NCBI GenBank assembly: GCA_023399465.1
Contig: JAEWPB010000008.1
Location: 4,832-68,831 of the forward strand
Origin: Pseudomonadota bacterium
GTDB lineage: Bacteria; Pseudomonadota; Alphaproteobacteria; Rhizobiales; Rhizobiaceae
Direction: 5' to 3'
Length of the DNA: 64,000 nucleotides
Made by a program: the position numbers and the translations under genes
In this document: positions 20,299 through 29,000 of the stretch, one piece after another
How the letters are laid out: each line of letters opens with the position of its first letter
Position numbering within the stretch: position 1 is the first letter of the stretch
The notes under the pieces: model-generated
The model's input: only the letters and a program-made list of their open reading frames with translations
What the model was told of the DNA's origin: nothing
Database searches by the model: none

Positions 20299-21138
20299 TC
20301 AGACCTCGATGACCTGGCCGTCACGGGCGGCGAAACCTGCCGGAAAGACGGCATGCAACTCTTGTGCGATCACGTCGAGATCGCTGTCATCACGCGATGG
20401 CAGGTGGTGAATCAATGCCACGCGTCTCGCGCCCGCCGCCTCCGCCAGGCGGACCGCCTGCTGCCAGGAGGAATGGCCAAAGCCGGCATGACGCGCCATT
20501 TCGGCGTCGGTATAGGTGCAGTCGTAGAGGAAGAGATCGGCGTCGCGGATGAGGTCGAGCACGACGGGATCGAGCGTTCCCGGCACATGCTCGGTGTCGG
20601 TGATCATCGCCACCGCCTTGCCCTCCCACTCGACCCGGTAGCCGATCGCACCCCCCGGATGCGTCAGCATCCCGGTAGAAATGGCAATATCGGGATAGGG
20701 CCGCAGCACGTCGCGTGCCTGGAAATCGCGGAACCGCAGATTGGCGCAGCAGATCGCCGGTTCGACCGGAAACCACGGCGGGCGCATGAACTGGGACATC
20801 ATGTCCCGCGTCGTCATCAGCCCGGCCATGTGGCCGGACCACATGGTCACCGCACATTCCGGATCGAAGAGCAGAGAAAAGTAGGGAAGCCCGATGATGT
20901 GGTCGTAGTGGCAATGGGTGAAGAACAGGTGGGTATCGACGACGCCTTCGGCCCGCAGCGCCCGCCCGGCCGGCCGGATCCCGGATCCGGCGTCGAAGAT
21001 CAATCGATGGTCGCCACATTGCATCTCGATGCAGATCGTGTTGCCACCATAGAACTGATATTCCGAGCCGGATACCGGCAAACTGCCTCGCACTCCCCAA
21101 AACCGTACCCGAAACACGTCCCTGTTCCGCTTCCTCAT
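20299..21138 (-). CDS. Metallo-beta-lactamase-fold hydrolase
   Basis: The 279-residue protein (ATG 21138; a TTG at 21165 is an alternative) begins RVRFWGVRGSLPVSG, followed by YGGNTICIEM and FDAGSGIRPAG, then the zinc motif THCHYDHIIGLP (HxHxDH). Later DTEH and HHLPSRDD supply further ligands. This belongs to the RNase Z/PhnP-like branch that includes phosphodiesterases. Its position downstream of a cyclic-nucleotide-binding protein, on the same strand, makes cyclic nucleotide phosphodiesterase activity a reasonable hypothesis, but the sequence does not prove it. Confidence 0.85.
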   Translation of the reverse strand: MRKRNRDVFRVRFWGVRGSLPVSGSEYQFYGGNTICIEMQCGDHRLIFDAGSGIRPAGRALRAEGVVDTHLFFTHCHYDHIIGLPYFSLLFDPECAVTMWSGHMAGLMTTRDMMSQFMRPPWFPVEPAICCANLRFRDFQARDVLRPYPDIAISTGMLTHPGGAIGYRVEWEGKAVAMITDTEHVPGTLDPVVLDLIRDADLFLYDCTYTDAEMARHAGFGHSSWQQAVRLAEAAGARRVALIHHLPSRDDSDLDVIAQELHAVFPAGFAARDGQVIEV

Positions 21139-21314
21139 TGCCGCTGCAACCCGCAGCCAGGTCAAATTTGGCGCTAGACCTCGTGTCTTGAAACACAGCA
21201 GCTATTGACTCCGAAAGCAAGCACTTACCACAGGCATCAGTTGAACGGCCAAGCCCCAGGCGAAGTTCCGCGCCGGCGAGGCACGTAAGGGGTGGGCACG
21301 TCGGCGGCCGGAAT

Positions 21315-21776
21315 TCAGCCCGCCTCGCGCTCGCGGCTGCGGATTTCGGTCAGTTCGCTGGTCACATGGCTGAGGCGCGAGGCAAGCACCCGCATGATTT
21401 CGATCGCTATTTCCGGGAAGTCGTTGAGCAGCTTGAGAAAGTCTTCCTTGCTGATGCGTAGCGCCTCCATTGGCGCGGCGGCGCGAACCGTCGCGGTGCG
21501 GGAGACATCGCAGAGAATGGCGATCTCGCCGACGATCGAATTGTAATCCAGTTCGGCGACCTTGATCTGGCCGGTAGGCGAATCCACCAGGATGTCTGCC
21601 TTGCCGCTCAGGATCACATAGGCGGCATCGCCGCTGTCGCCCTGGCGGAAGAGAATTTCCCCGGCGCCGTAATTGACCCTGTCGGACGTGAAGGCGAGCA
21701 GCTTGAGCTTGGCGGGGGGCACCCCCGCGAAGATCGGTAGAGTCTGTAAGAGCTTGACTTCGTCCTTCAGCAGCAT
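21315..21776 (-). CDS. Stand-alone cyclic-nucleotide-binding domain protein
   Basis: The 153-residue protein is essentially one cNMP-binding domain: FAGVPPAKLKLLAF, EILFRQGDSGDAAYVILSGKADI and the phosphate-binding cassette VGEIAILCDVSRTATVRA with its Glu and Arg. There is no helix-turn-helix or kinase domain, so it is not a Crp-type regulator; the C-terminal 40 residues are a helix (LASRLSHVTSELTEIRSRE) possibly for protein contacts. The intact Glu and Arg suggest real cAMP/cGMP binding. It lies 40 bases downstream of the ABC-like gene and shares its strand, so it may be that protein's ligand-sensing partner. Confidence 0.88.
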   Translation of the reverse strand: MLLKDEVKLLQTLPIFAGVPPAKLKLLAFTSDRVNYGAGEILFRQGDSGDAAYVILSGKADILVDSPTGQIKVAELDYNSIVGEIAILCDVSRTATVRAAAPMEALRISKEDFLKLLNDFPEIAIEIMRVLASRLSHVTSELTEIRSREREAG

Positions 21777-21816
21777 GTCCGCTTCCCCAATCCACCCTTA
21801 CGCGATGCCATTCCTG

Positions 21817-24516
21817 TTATGACGACAGCAGTTCTTTAAAGATACCGCCTTTTTCCGTGAGTGTCTCATGGGTTCCGTCCTCGACCAAGACACCCCTGTC
21901 GAAGACGACCACGCGGTCGAAGAGGTTCGCCAGCGACGGATTGGAAAGCACCCACACGATTGCCGGATTGTTCTCGCGGCGCCCGAGCAGTTCGAGAACG
22001 TTGCGGACGACCTGATCTTGCAGGCGGACGTCGAGCCCCGGCAGTGGCCGGTTGAGGATGTAGTAGGTGGAGTGACGCACCAGGGCCCGCGCCAGATTGA
22101 CCTTGAGACGCTGCACCGACGTCAATCTCTTGCCGCCGGCGCCGACATCGAAGTCGAGGCCAACCGCAAGGACCCTGTCCTCGATCCCGCGCTCGCGGAA
22201 GAGATCGACGGCGATGGAGCGGATGCGTTCGGCGCCGTCGGCGTGCTTGTGGCTGATGCGCCCGAAGAGAATGTTGTCCCTAAGCGTCGCCGAGGCCATG
22301 TAGCGATCCGGATCGTAGCGCTCGATCTGCCCCTTCAGTTCGTCCGGCAGGTCTTCGTGAAATTGCTTGCGCGCCTCGACGATCCGCTCCATCAGCGGCT
22401 TGTCCAGCAGGCCGAAGCGGTGACGTGGCTCTATGTAGGCGAAGCTCAGGCGGATGATCTTCGAGCGCTCCTCCTCGTCGGCCGCATCAAAGCCGCCACG
22501 GCTCAGCTTTTGCAGCAGAACCTGGTAGTCGGGAATATCCTCGGCGGTCATGAAGGTCAGCTGCTGGAAGAACGGATGATCCGGCGGCAGGTCGCCGAAC
22601 AGTTCGATCGCGTTCTCCGCAATCTCGTAGCCCATGGCAAACAGACTCTCGTGCAGGCCGTTGCGCACCATGACCTCGCGGAAATACGGGTTTCTGGCAA
22701 TGGCATTGCCCATCAGCGCCGGCCCGGTCGCGGTCCCGAACAGCAGGTTTTCGCCAACGGTCGCCTCGGAGTTGTAGCTGTCAGGCGCAAATTGCACGAC
22801 AAGGCCGCTCAGGCCTTCGCGCTGAAGGCTATCGCCGAGCGTGCGGCGCATCTCGACGAGGCTGGCGGCGAGATCCGCATGCTTCCCCGGATCGATCACC
22901 GATCGCAGCGACAGGTCCATGAGGTCGTTCGAGAGGAGTACCGCATCGAGCACCGGCCGCACGGAGGCATAGAGGGTTTCGGGACCGCTTGCGCGGATGT
23001 TTTGATAGTCGATCCAGTCGCTGTTGACGTCGAAATCGGGATTGCCGGCAAGACGCGCCTCGGCAACCGCCCACCGCCGCTTGATTTCCCCGGTCTCGTC
23101 ATAGGTCGGGGGACGCAGGGGCGCATGCTTCAGGCCATAGAGCAGGTTGTCGCCGAGCGATCCCTGGAAGAGGTAGGAATCCGGGGAGCAATAGGTGATC
23201 TGCCGACCGGTGACCGCTTCGGGCAGGGTCAGCAGATCCTCGCCGCCGGCGACGACCTTGCCGCTTTCCGGCCAGATATTGCGCGCGAAGGCCTCGGCCA
23301 ACGCTTCACCGCCGACCATCGCCACCTTTTCTCCCGGATGCACCTGCAGAGAGACGCGTTCGAGCAGCCGGGCGCCGCTGTCATCGGCGAGCGTGAGGTT
23401 GACCGCAGCCAAGGGCGGTTTCAAAGCGCCATCCGTTGTCGCCAGGGTATGGATCTTCGGATCGATCATCTTGTCGACGGCGAACTGTTCGACGACCTGC
23501 ACGAACTTGATCTGCACTTCCTGGCGCGTCTGATCCCAGTCGATCAGCTCCTTCAGCGGTCCGGGCAGATCCTTGTAGGCGCCGATGACCGCGACCAGCT
23601 GGCCGATGTCCAGCCGTCCGTTCAGCGCCAGATAGCCGCCGATGCTGTAGAACAGGAACGGGGTCACCTGGGCGAGGAAGTTGTTCAGGAACTTTACCAG
23701 GAACTTCCACTGGTAGAGATCGTAGCGGATCTTGAAGATGTGCCCGAGGCGGGCCGACACATCCGCACGCTCGAAATTGCTGGTGTCATAGGCATGGATG
23801 GTGCCGATGCCGTCGACGATCTCGCCCACCCGGCCCGACAACTCACGCGCGGTCAGCTGCCGTTCACGGCCGAGCACCAGCAGCCGGCGACGCATTTTCG
23901 GAATGATGATCGCCTGGATGGCGACGATGAACGCAGCCATCAGCCCGAGCCACAGGTTCTGGATGAGGATGAAGACGAGCGCGGTTATCGCCTGTCCGCC
24001 GAGCATCGCCGGCTGGACGAAGGCATCGCCGGTGAAGCCGCCGAGCGGCTCCACCTCGTCCTTGACCATGCTGGCGATCTCCGCGCCCTTGACGCGCTTG
24101 AAATGATGGGGCGGGAACCGCAGGACGCGGTCTATCAGGTCGAAGCGGATGCGCCGCAGCAACCGCTCGCCCAGCCGGCCCTTGTAGGTATTGATGTAAA
24201 GCTTGAACAGGCCGTTGATGACGACCAGTGCCAGAAACACCAGGCTCAGCGCGAAGAGCGTCTCCATGCGCCCGAGTTCCAGACCCGGAAACAGCACCAC
24301 TGTCCCCCAATAGGGGACATCGAAGCTGATGTGCATGAAGAGCTGGGTGGCGCCTTCCGATTCGAAGCCCTTGCCCTGAATCGGGCCGTTGACGATCTGC
24401 TTGGGCAGGTCGAAGGACATGAAATAGGGCACCATGGAAATTGCCACGACCAGCAATATCCACAGCTGTTGCCGCTTCGTATGGGACCAGATGTAGCTGA
24501 TCAGGCGCTTTTCCAT
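21817..24516 (-). CDS. ABC-exporter-like membrane protein with degenerate ATPase domain
   Basis: About 899 residues from ATG 24516 (MEKRLISYIW; an upstream ATG at 24585 would add 23). Residues about 15-320 form an ABC-exporter-type six-helix membrane domain. The nucleotide-binding part is extended to about 500 residues and every catalytic motif is altered: the Walker A position reads MVGGEALAEAFA (about 397-408) with no GKS/T, the signature is LTSVQRLK, the Walker B reads YYILNRPLPGLD with Asn-Arg for Asp-Glu, and the H-loop reads WVLSNPS without His. Three Q-loop-like segments are present: SPDSYLFQGSLGDNLLYG (about 442-460), APDSYNSEATVGENLLFG (about 574-593) and DPDRYMASATLRDNILFG (about 733-753). 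It is therefore probably not an ATP-driven pump; a receptor or scaffold role is inferred. Confidence 0.85.
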   Translation of the reverse strand: MEKRLISYIWSHTKRQQLWILLVVAISMVPYFMSFDLPKQIVNGPIQGKGFESEGATQLFMHISFDVPYWGTVVLFPGLELGRMETLFALSLVFLALVVINGLFKLYINTYKGRLGERLLRRIRFDLIDRVLRFPPHHFKRVKGAEIASMVKDEVEPLGGFTGDAFVQPAMLGGQAITALVFILIQNLWLGLMAAFIVAIQAIIIPKMRRRLLVLGRERQLTARELSGRVGEIVDGIGTIHAYDTSNFERADVSARLGHIFKIRYDLYQWKFLVKFLNNFLAQVTPFLFYSIGGYLALNGRLDIGQLVAVIGAYKDLPGPLKELIDWDQTRQEVQIKFVQVVEQFAVDKMIDPKIHTLATTDGALKPPLAAVNLTLADDSGARLLERVSLQVHPGEKVAMVGGEALAEAFARNIWPESGKVVAGGEDLLTLPEAVTGRQITYCSPDSYLFQGSLGDNLLYGLKHAPLRPPTYDETGEIKRRWAVAEARLAGNPDFDVNSDWIDYQNIRASGPETLYASVRPVLDAVLLSNDLMDLSLRSVIDPGKHADLAASLVEMRRTLGDSLQREGLSGLVVQFAPDSYNSEATVGENLLFGTATGPALMGNAIARNPYFREVMVRNGLHESLFAMGYEIAENAIELFGDLPPDHPFFQQLTFMTAEDIPDYQVLLQKLSRGGFDAADEEERSKIIRLSFAYIEPRHRFGLLDKPLMERIVEARKQFHEDLPDELKGQIERYDPDRYMASATLRDNILFGRISHKHADGAERIRSIAVDLFRERGIEDRVLAVGLDFDVGAGGKRLTSVQRLKVNLARALVRHSTYYILNRPLPGLDVRLQDQVVRNVLELLGRRENNPAIVWVLSNPSLANLFDRVVVFDRGVLVEDGTHETLTEKGGIFKELLSS

Positions 24517-24642
24517 GGATGATGCACATTGCCCGGTAAAGGTGAGACCGACATGCGTCGACACATAGAATTTCACATATGGCATTCTCTATCGACGCCG
24601 AAGCGCAGGGAGCCTTGCGAAAACAGCAAATAATAACGACGA

Positions 24643-24663
24643 ACGGCTCCGATGAACAGCCGT
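24643..24663 (-). terminator. Small stem-loop after the PycTM-like gene
   Basis: ACGGCT and AGCCGT pair across a 9-base loop, 14 bases after the minus-strand stop codon, and are followed on that strand by a T-rich stretch (GTTATTATTTG). It is a weak terminator or attenuator between this gene and the ABC-like gene. Confidence 0.3.
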
Positions 24664-24677
24664 GAGAGCCTTGCACG

Positions 24678-25223
24678 TCACATGGCGATCAACAGGAACA
24701 CATAGGCAAGCACCGTGACGATCAGGCCTCGGAACGCCAAGGCCACGCAGCGGTATTTGTTGCAGGCGATGATCGACAGGGTATCGGCATTTTCAAGATA
24801 CTGCCCGAACAGGTAGTCGCGGCTGCCGGCATCCGCGGCCTTGCGGAAATTCTCGCGGTGCTGCGGCCAGGCGCCCCAGAACAGCGACGTGGACTTGCCC
24901 ACCCGGCGCGGCAGGACGACGAGGATTGCTGCCAGGATGGAGAATATCGAGGCCGAAGCAAGCAACGCCGAAAGGCCGATGCGGACGTAATCTCCATCCA
25001 TGTAGCGCGAAAGCGTGAAAACGCCCCGCCCTTCGCTCGAAGTAACCAGGAACGCCAGCATGAATGTAAATATGTATGCTGCTTTCTGGTCAGATATCTT
25101 TATCTGATCGTAAAATATATCATTTATTTTCTTTATATGATCGAAATACTCCTTGGTCATCTCACCCGTCGAGTCGGGACTATCCACAAACTCGCCCGCA
25201 ACGCCGCAATCAAAATCAGACAT
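24678..25223 (-). CDS. Small membrane protein resembling Pycsar effector PycTM (DUF5706)
   Basis: The 181-residue protein (ATG 25223) has a hydrophilic start, DQKAAYIFTFMLAFLV as first membrane segment, a second segment LLASASIFSILAAILVVLP ending in PRR, a cytosolic middle part, then ADTLSIIACNKYRCVALAF leading into a third C-terminal membrane helix. The D-x-KA before helix 1, the Pro-Arg after helix 2 and the A-x2-L-x-I-x4-NKY segment before the last helix match my knowledge of the DUF5706/PycTM family, effectors activated by cyclic pyrimidine nucleotides in Pycsar defence. Its first third has unusually AT-rich codons (TTATATGATC, ATATATC), unlike its neighbours. Alternative: an unrelated small membrane protein. 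Confidence 0.65.
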   Translation of the reverse strand: MSDFDCGVAGEFVDSPDSTGEMTKEYFDHIKKINDIFYDQIKISDQKAAYIFTFMLAFLVTSSEGRGVFTLSRYMDGDYVRIGLSALLASASIFSILAAILVVLPRRVGKSTSLFWGAWPQHRENFRKAADAGSRDYLFGQYLENADTLSIIACNKYRCVALAFRGLIVTVLAYVFLLIAM

Positions 25224-25241
25224 GGCCTTCAATCCCCAAAC

Positions 25242-25272
25242 TGCAAGTTTTCATGCAAAAACTAAACTTGCA
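25242..25272. promoter_or_regulatory. Perfect 9-bp inverted repeat between divergent genes
   Basis: TGCAAGTTT and AAACTTGCA are exact inverted repeats separated by 13 bases, within the AT-rich region between the PycTM-like gene (minus) and the FecR-TPR-barrel gene (plus). It may be an operator shared by both directions, or a stem-loop in the leader of the minus-strand transcript, whose start codon lies 18 bases away. Confidence 0.5.
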
Positions 25273-25337
25273 AACGAAGTTGTTTCTAGAATATGTGCTT
25301 ATGTTGACGCGCAACAAATTGAAATACACTTTGCACG

Positions 25338-28300
25338 ATGCGGGGACAAAACTTTAAACATCTGCTGGCTGGCGCAGTGCTGGCCGTGGCGGTGCTGGCG
25401 CACATGCAGCCCGCCAACGGCGAACCCGTGCCGCGCAACAGTCCCGCCGCCGGATCCGTGATCGCCCGCAAGACAGGCGAGGAAATCCGCTTTGTCGACG
25501 TCAGCAACTGGCGGTTCGTGGATCTGCAGCAGGATCTGCTGAACGGCGATGTGCTGCGGACCAATGCCACCGGACAACTGGCGATCCTCTTTGCCGACCA
25601 CACCCAGGTCCGGCTCGGACGCAATACCTCGCTTTCCGTCAAGTACATGGGATCGGGCGGCGATACCGTGCTTGGCCTCCAGGCAGGCACCATCTGGGCC
25701 CGCGCCGAGCGTGGCGGCCAGGGGCTGACGGTCGAAACCCCGGCAGCCGCGGCGGCGATCCGCGGCACCGACTGGACGCTGTCGGTCGACGGTCGCGGCC
25801 AGACATCGCTTGTCGTCCTCGACGGCCTGGTCGAACTAAAGAACGACCTCGGCAGCGTCGAGGTCGGAAAGGGCGAGGCCGCCGTCGCGGCCATCGGGGA
25901 AAGGCCGCGCAAGCTGGTGATCGTCGATCCCAAGGATCGCGAGCAGATGCTGTTCTACCTGACGCTCCGCAACGCCTTCGTCTTCCTGCCGGCGACACCG
26001 CTTCCGATGCCACGCATGCCGGTCGAGCGCGACCGGATTGTAGCCATCCCGGAAAACCGTCGCAGCGCCGACGACTGGCTGACGCTGGCCGAGATCCAGC
26101 TATCGCTCGACGGGCGGCAGCAGGCGATGGCGTCACTGCAACAGGCCCGTGCCCGCGGCCTCAGTCGTTCCCAGACTGCGCGCGCCGATCTGATCGACGC
26201 CCTCATTGCCGGGGCGGAAAACCGTCACTCCGATGCCGCCCGTCTCTTTGCCAAGGCGTTGCCGAACCTCGATGGCGAACGGCGCGACATCGCAGCCTTT
26301 GGCGGTTACTTTGCCCGGTCCCTTGCCGATCCGCGGAACACGGAAAAGCCGCCGGCAAGCATATCGAGCCCCTACGGCGCCATCGCCGACGCCTATGCCA
26401 CCGGCTTCCTGCAAAACACCCGTGCTGGCCTCGAAGCCTTGAGGACGGCCGAAAAGCGCTTTCCCGACGATGCGGCGATCCCTGCGGTGCGCGGCTATTT
26501 CGCCCTGCTCCTCGACGATCGCGCCGAACTCGAAACCGCGATCGAACGGGCGCTGGCGCTCGATCCGAACAACCCGTTCGCCCTCGACGTGCGGGCGAGC
26601 TATCGCGCCAACATCAAGGGCGACCTGACGGGCGCTCTCGCCGATCTCACTCTGGCTCTGGAAACCTCGCCGGGCTCGACTTCGCTGTGGAATTCCATCG
26701 GTCTGGTGCAGTTGGCACGCGACGATTACAGAAGCGCCGAAGCGTCGTTGAAGCGGGCGATCGCGCTCGATCCGCAGGATCCGGTCGCCCATGCCAACCT
26801 GGCGATCCTCTATCTCGACCAGTTGCGGGTGGCGGACGCGAAGCGTGAAATCGACGCAGCCCTCGCCGCCGATCCGTCCTTCGATATCGCGCTTGTTGCC
26901 CGTGGTCGCTACCACATCCAGACCGGCGAACTGGACAAGGCAGTGGACGACCTGCTCGCCGCGACAGTTGCCAATCCCGCCTATGCCCAAGGCGAGTTGC
27001 TGCTCGCGGCCGCCCGTTACGAAAAGGGCGATCGCGTCGCCGGCGCCCAGGCCGTCGACAACGCCGCCCGGCTTGATCCGAACGACCCAGTCGTCTCGTC
27101 CCTGCAGACGACAATTGCCATCGACGAATACCGGTCCAACGACGCCATCCGTTATGCGCAGGAATTTCTCCGACGCTCGCGGGCCCGTGGCGGCCATTTC
27201 GCGACGCTGTCGGCAAGCCAGGACGCGGGCTCCTCGGTCAACAACGCCTTTCGCCTCCAGGGCCTGAACGCCTGGGGGCAGTTTTACGGCGACGCCGTCT
27301 TCGACCCGTTTGCCGGCACCGGCTACTTCGATCAGGCGATCCGCGGCAGCGTCAATCCCTTCGCCAATGCCTTTTTGTTCGGCAACGCGCTGACCGATTT
27401 CGTCCCCAACGAAACCTCGTTCTCGTCCTTCATCCAGGGCCTGCTCTACGACCCGCACGTCTTCGGCCCATCGCGCGCGCCCTATCTGCTGAACCGGCCC
27501 TTTTTCGAGGCATCGATCGGCAACGGGATCATAGCGGCGGGCAGCAGCGAGCAGAACTGGACCGGCGAGGCCGAGATCCAGGGCTATTCGAACACCCCGA
27601 TCCCGTTGAGCATGTATGCCAATGTGGAATTCGAAAAGACGCCGGTTGCGGGCGATTTTGCGAACAACATTGGGAGCTTTGACGGCGATATAAAAACCCT
27701 CTCCGGGACAGGTTATCTCACCGCCTCTCCCACTGCATACGATAGGATCGTTGCCTACGGCGTTCATTCGGAAAACGATGCAGGTATCAATAGTCTACTT
27801 TTGCCATTTAATCCTCGAGATCGCGACGATACCGTCGACACGACGACTTCAGGCATAGGTTGGAGCCATACCATCGGCTATCGGAACGTCCTAAACGCGG
27901 CGCTGTTCTACTCTGACATCAACATTGAGTCGTCACGCGAATATAGTGCGAGTGACGGCGGCATTTCCCTGCCGATCGCACGACTGACTGATCGCGCGCG
28001 GCAAAAGAACTACATCGCTGCGATAGGTCACAACTACGCCGCCGATAGCTTGGTGTTGCGCTATGGCCTCGAAGGGGGGGTGATCGATCTGAGCACGGCC
28101 CAAACGTACTGGGACTTACTCACTCCAACAACGACGGAAAAATTCGATGACAAGATTGGCTACGGCCGTGCTTATGCGGATCTGCTGCACGAGATCAATC
28201 CCGGACTAAAGGCTGAATACGCGTTGTTCGGTACCTTGCTCCAAGGGGACAGTGTCGACGAAACGAGACTCGAGCCGCGCCTCGGAATAGCTTGGTCGCC

Positions 28301-29000
28301 GTTCGAAGGGCATTGGCTGCGCGGCGCCTATATGCGCAACGGCCTGCAGGTCGGCACGCCGACCCTTGCGCCAGTTGAGACGCTTGGCATTCAGCCCAAT
28401 CAATTCGCAATCAGTCTTGACGGCTACAGCGACACGCTTGCTTTCAGGTGGGATGCAGAGTGGACGGATAACTTCTTTACGTCCGCGGATTTCCAGCACC
28501 AAGAATTGCATAATTTAATCATAGCAAATCCTAGCACAATTCCGATTGGCATTCTTGAAGCGAATTCGATCGATCTTTCCCGCGGCCGCGTGGATTTTGC
28601 CAGCGCCACCGCCAACCTCGTCCTCGGCCATGGGTTCGGCCTGTCGGCGACCGCAGCCATCGCCAGCTCCGAGAACCGCGACCCATCGAGCCTCGGATAC
28701 GGCAATTCATTGCCCTTCATTCCGGATACCGCCGGACAGGTGGCGCTGACATGGGTGAGCGATATCAACCTGAAGACGACGGTCGCGGCAAATTATGTCG
28801 GAGAGAGGGACGGCGACGTCTTGGGCAACGAGCTTGACGATTACTGGACGCTGGATGCGTCTCTGACCTTTGAGCCGTTCGACAAGCGCTTCGAACTCGA
28901 ACTGGCGGCCTACAATCTGCTGGACGAGGATTTCGAGGTCGCGCCCGACGTGCCGGGATGGGGGCGGGCCTTCAAGGGCACGCTCACCATGCGCTTCTGA
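25338..29000 (+). CDS. FecR-TPR-beta-barrel outer-membrane protein
   Basis: The 1220-residue protein starts with a signal peptide (to about residue 29). A FecR domain follows (about 45-170; GDVLRTNATGQLAILF, VRLGRNT, ETPAAAAAIRGTDW). Residues about 235-600 are TPR repeats, for example RDDYRSAEASLKRAIALDP. The last 580 residues resemble a TonB-receptor-like beta-barrel, alternating hydrophobic strands and ending AFKGTLTMRF with a C-terminal Phe, the outer-membrane insertion signal. No plug domain or TonB box is evident. It touches the CHASE2 cyclase gene (TGATG), so it may be its outer-membrane sensor, as NsrA is for the CHASE2 cyclases of Sinorhizobium meliloti. Base composition drops within the barrel (about 27640-28570). 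Confidence 0.85.
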   Translation: MRGQNFKHLLAGAVLAVAVLAHMQPANGEPVPRNSPAAGSVIARKTGEEIRFVDVSNWRFVDLQQDLLNGDVLRTNATGQLAILFADHTQVRLGRNTSLSVKYMGSGGDTVLGLQAGTIWARAERGGQGLTVETPAAAAAIRGTDWTLSVDGRGQTSLVVLDGLVELKNDLGSVEVGKGEAAVAAIGERPRKLVIVDPKDREQMLFYLTLRNAFVFLPATPLPMPRMPVERDRIVAIPENRRSADDWLTLAEIQLSLDGRQQAMASLQQARARGLSRSQTARADLIDALIAGAENRHSDAARLFAKALPNLDGERRDIAAFGGYFARSLADPRNTEKPPASISSPYGAIADAYATGFLQNTRAGLEALRTAEKRFPDDAAIPAVRGYFALLLDDRAELETAIERALALDPNNPFALDVRASYRANIKGDLTGALADLTLALETSPGSTSLWNSIGLVQLARDDYRSAEASLKRAIALDPQDPVAHANLAILYLDQLRVADAKREIDAALAADPSFDIALVARGRYHIQTGELDKAVDDLLAATVANPAYAQGELLLAAARYEKGDRVAGAQAVDNAARLDPNDPVVSSLQTTIAIDEYRSNDAIRYAQEFLRRSRARGGHFATLSASQDAGSSVNNAFRLQGLNAWGQFYGDAVFDPFAGTGYFDQAIRGSVNPFANAFLFGNALTDFVPNETSFSSFIQGLLYDPHVFGPSRAPYLLNRPFFEASIGNGIIAAGSSEQNWTGEAEIQGYSNTPIPLSMYANVEFEKTPVAGDFANNIGSFDGDIKTLSGTGYLTASPTAYDRIVAYGVHSENDAGINSLLLPFNPRDRDDTVDTTTSGIGWSHTIGYRNVLNAALFYSDINIESSREYSASDGGISLPIARLTDRARQKNYIAAIGHNYAADSLVLRYGLEGGVIDLSTAQTYWDLLTPTTTEKFDDKIGYGRAYADLLHEINPGLKAEYALFGTLLQGDSVDETRLEPRLGIAWSPFEGHWLRGAYMRNGLQVGTPTLAPVETLGIQPNQFAISLDGYSDTLAFRWDAEWTDNFFTSADFQHQELHNLIIANPSTIPIGILEANSIDLSRGRVDFASATANLVLGHGFGLSATAAIASSENRDPSSLGYGNSLPFIPDTAGQVALTWVSDINLKTTVAANYVGERDGDVLGNELDDYWTLDASLTFEPFDKRFELELAAYNLLDEDFEVAPDVPGWGRAFKGTLTMRF

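Noticed and set aside
21315..21776. Crp/Fnr transcription factor
   Set aside because: Only the nucleotide-binding domain is present; there is no helix-turn-helix within the 153 residues or fused downstream.
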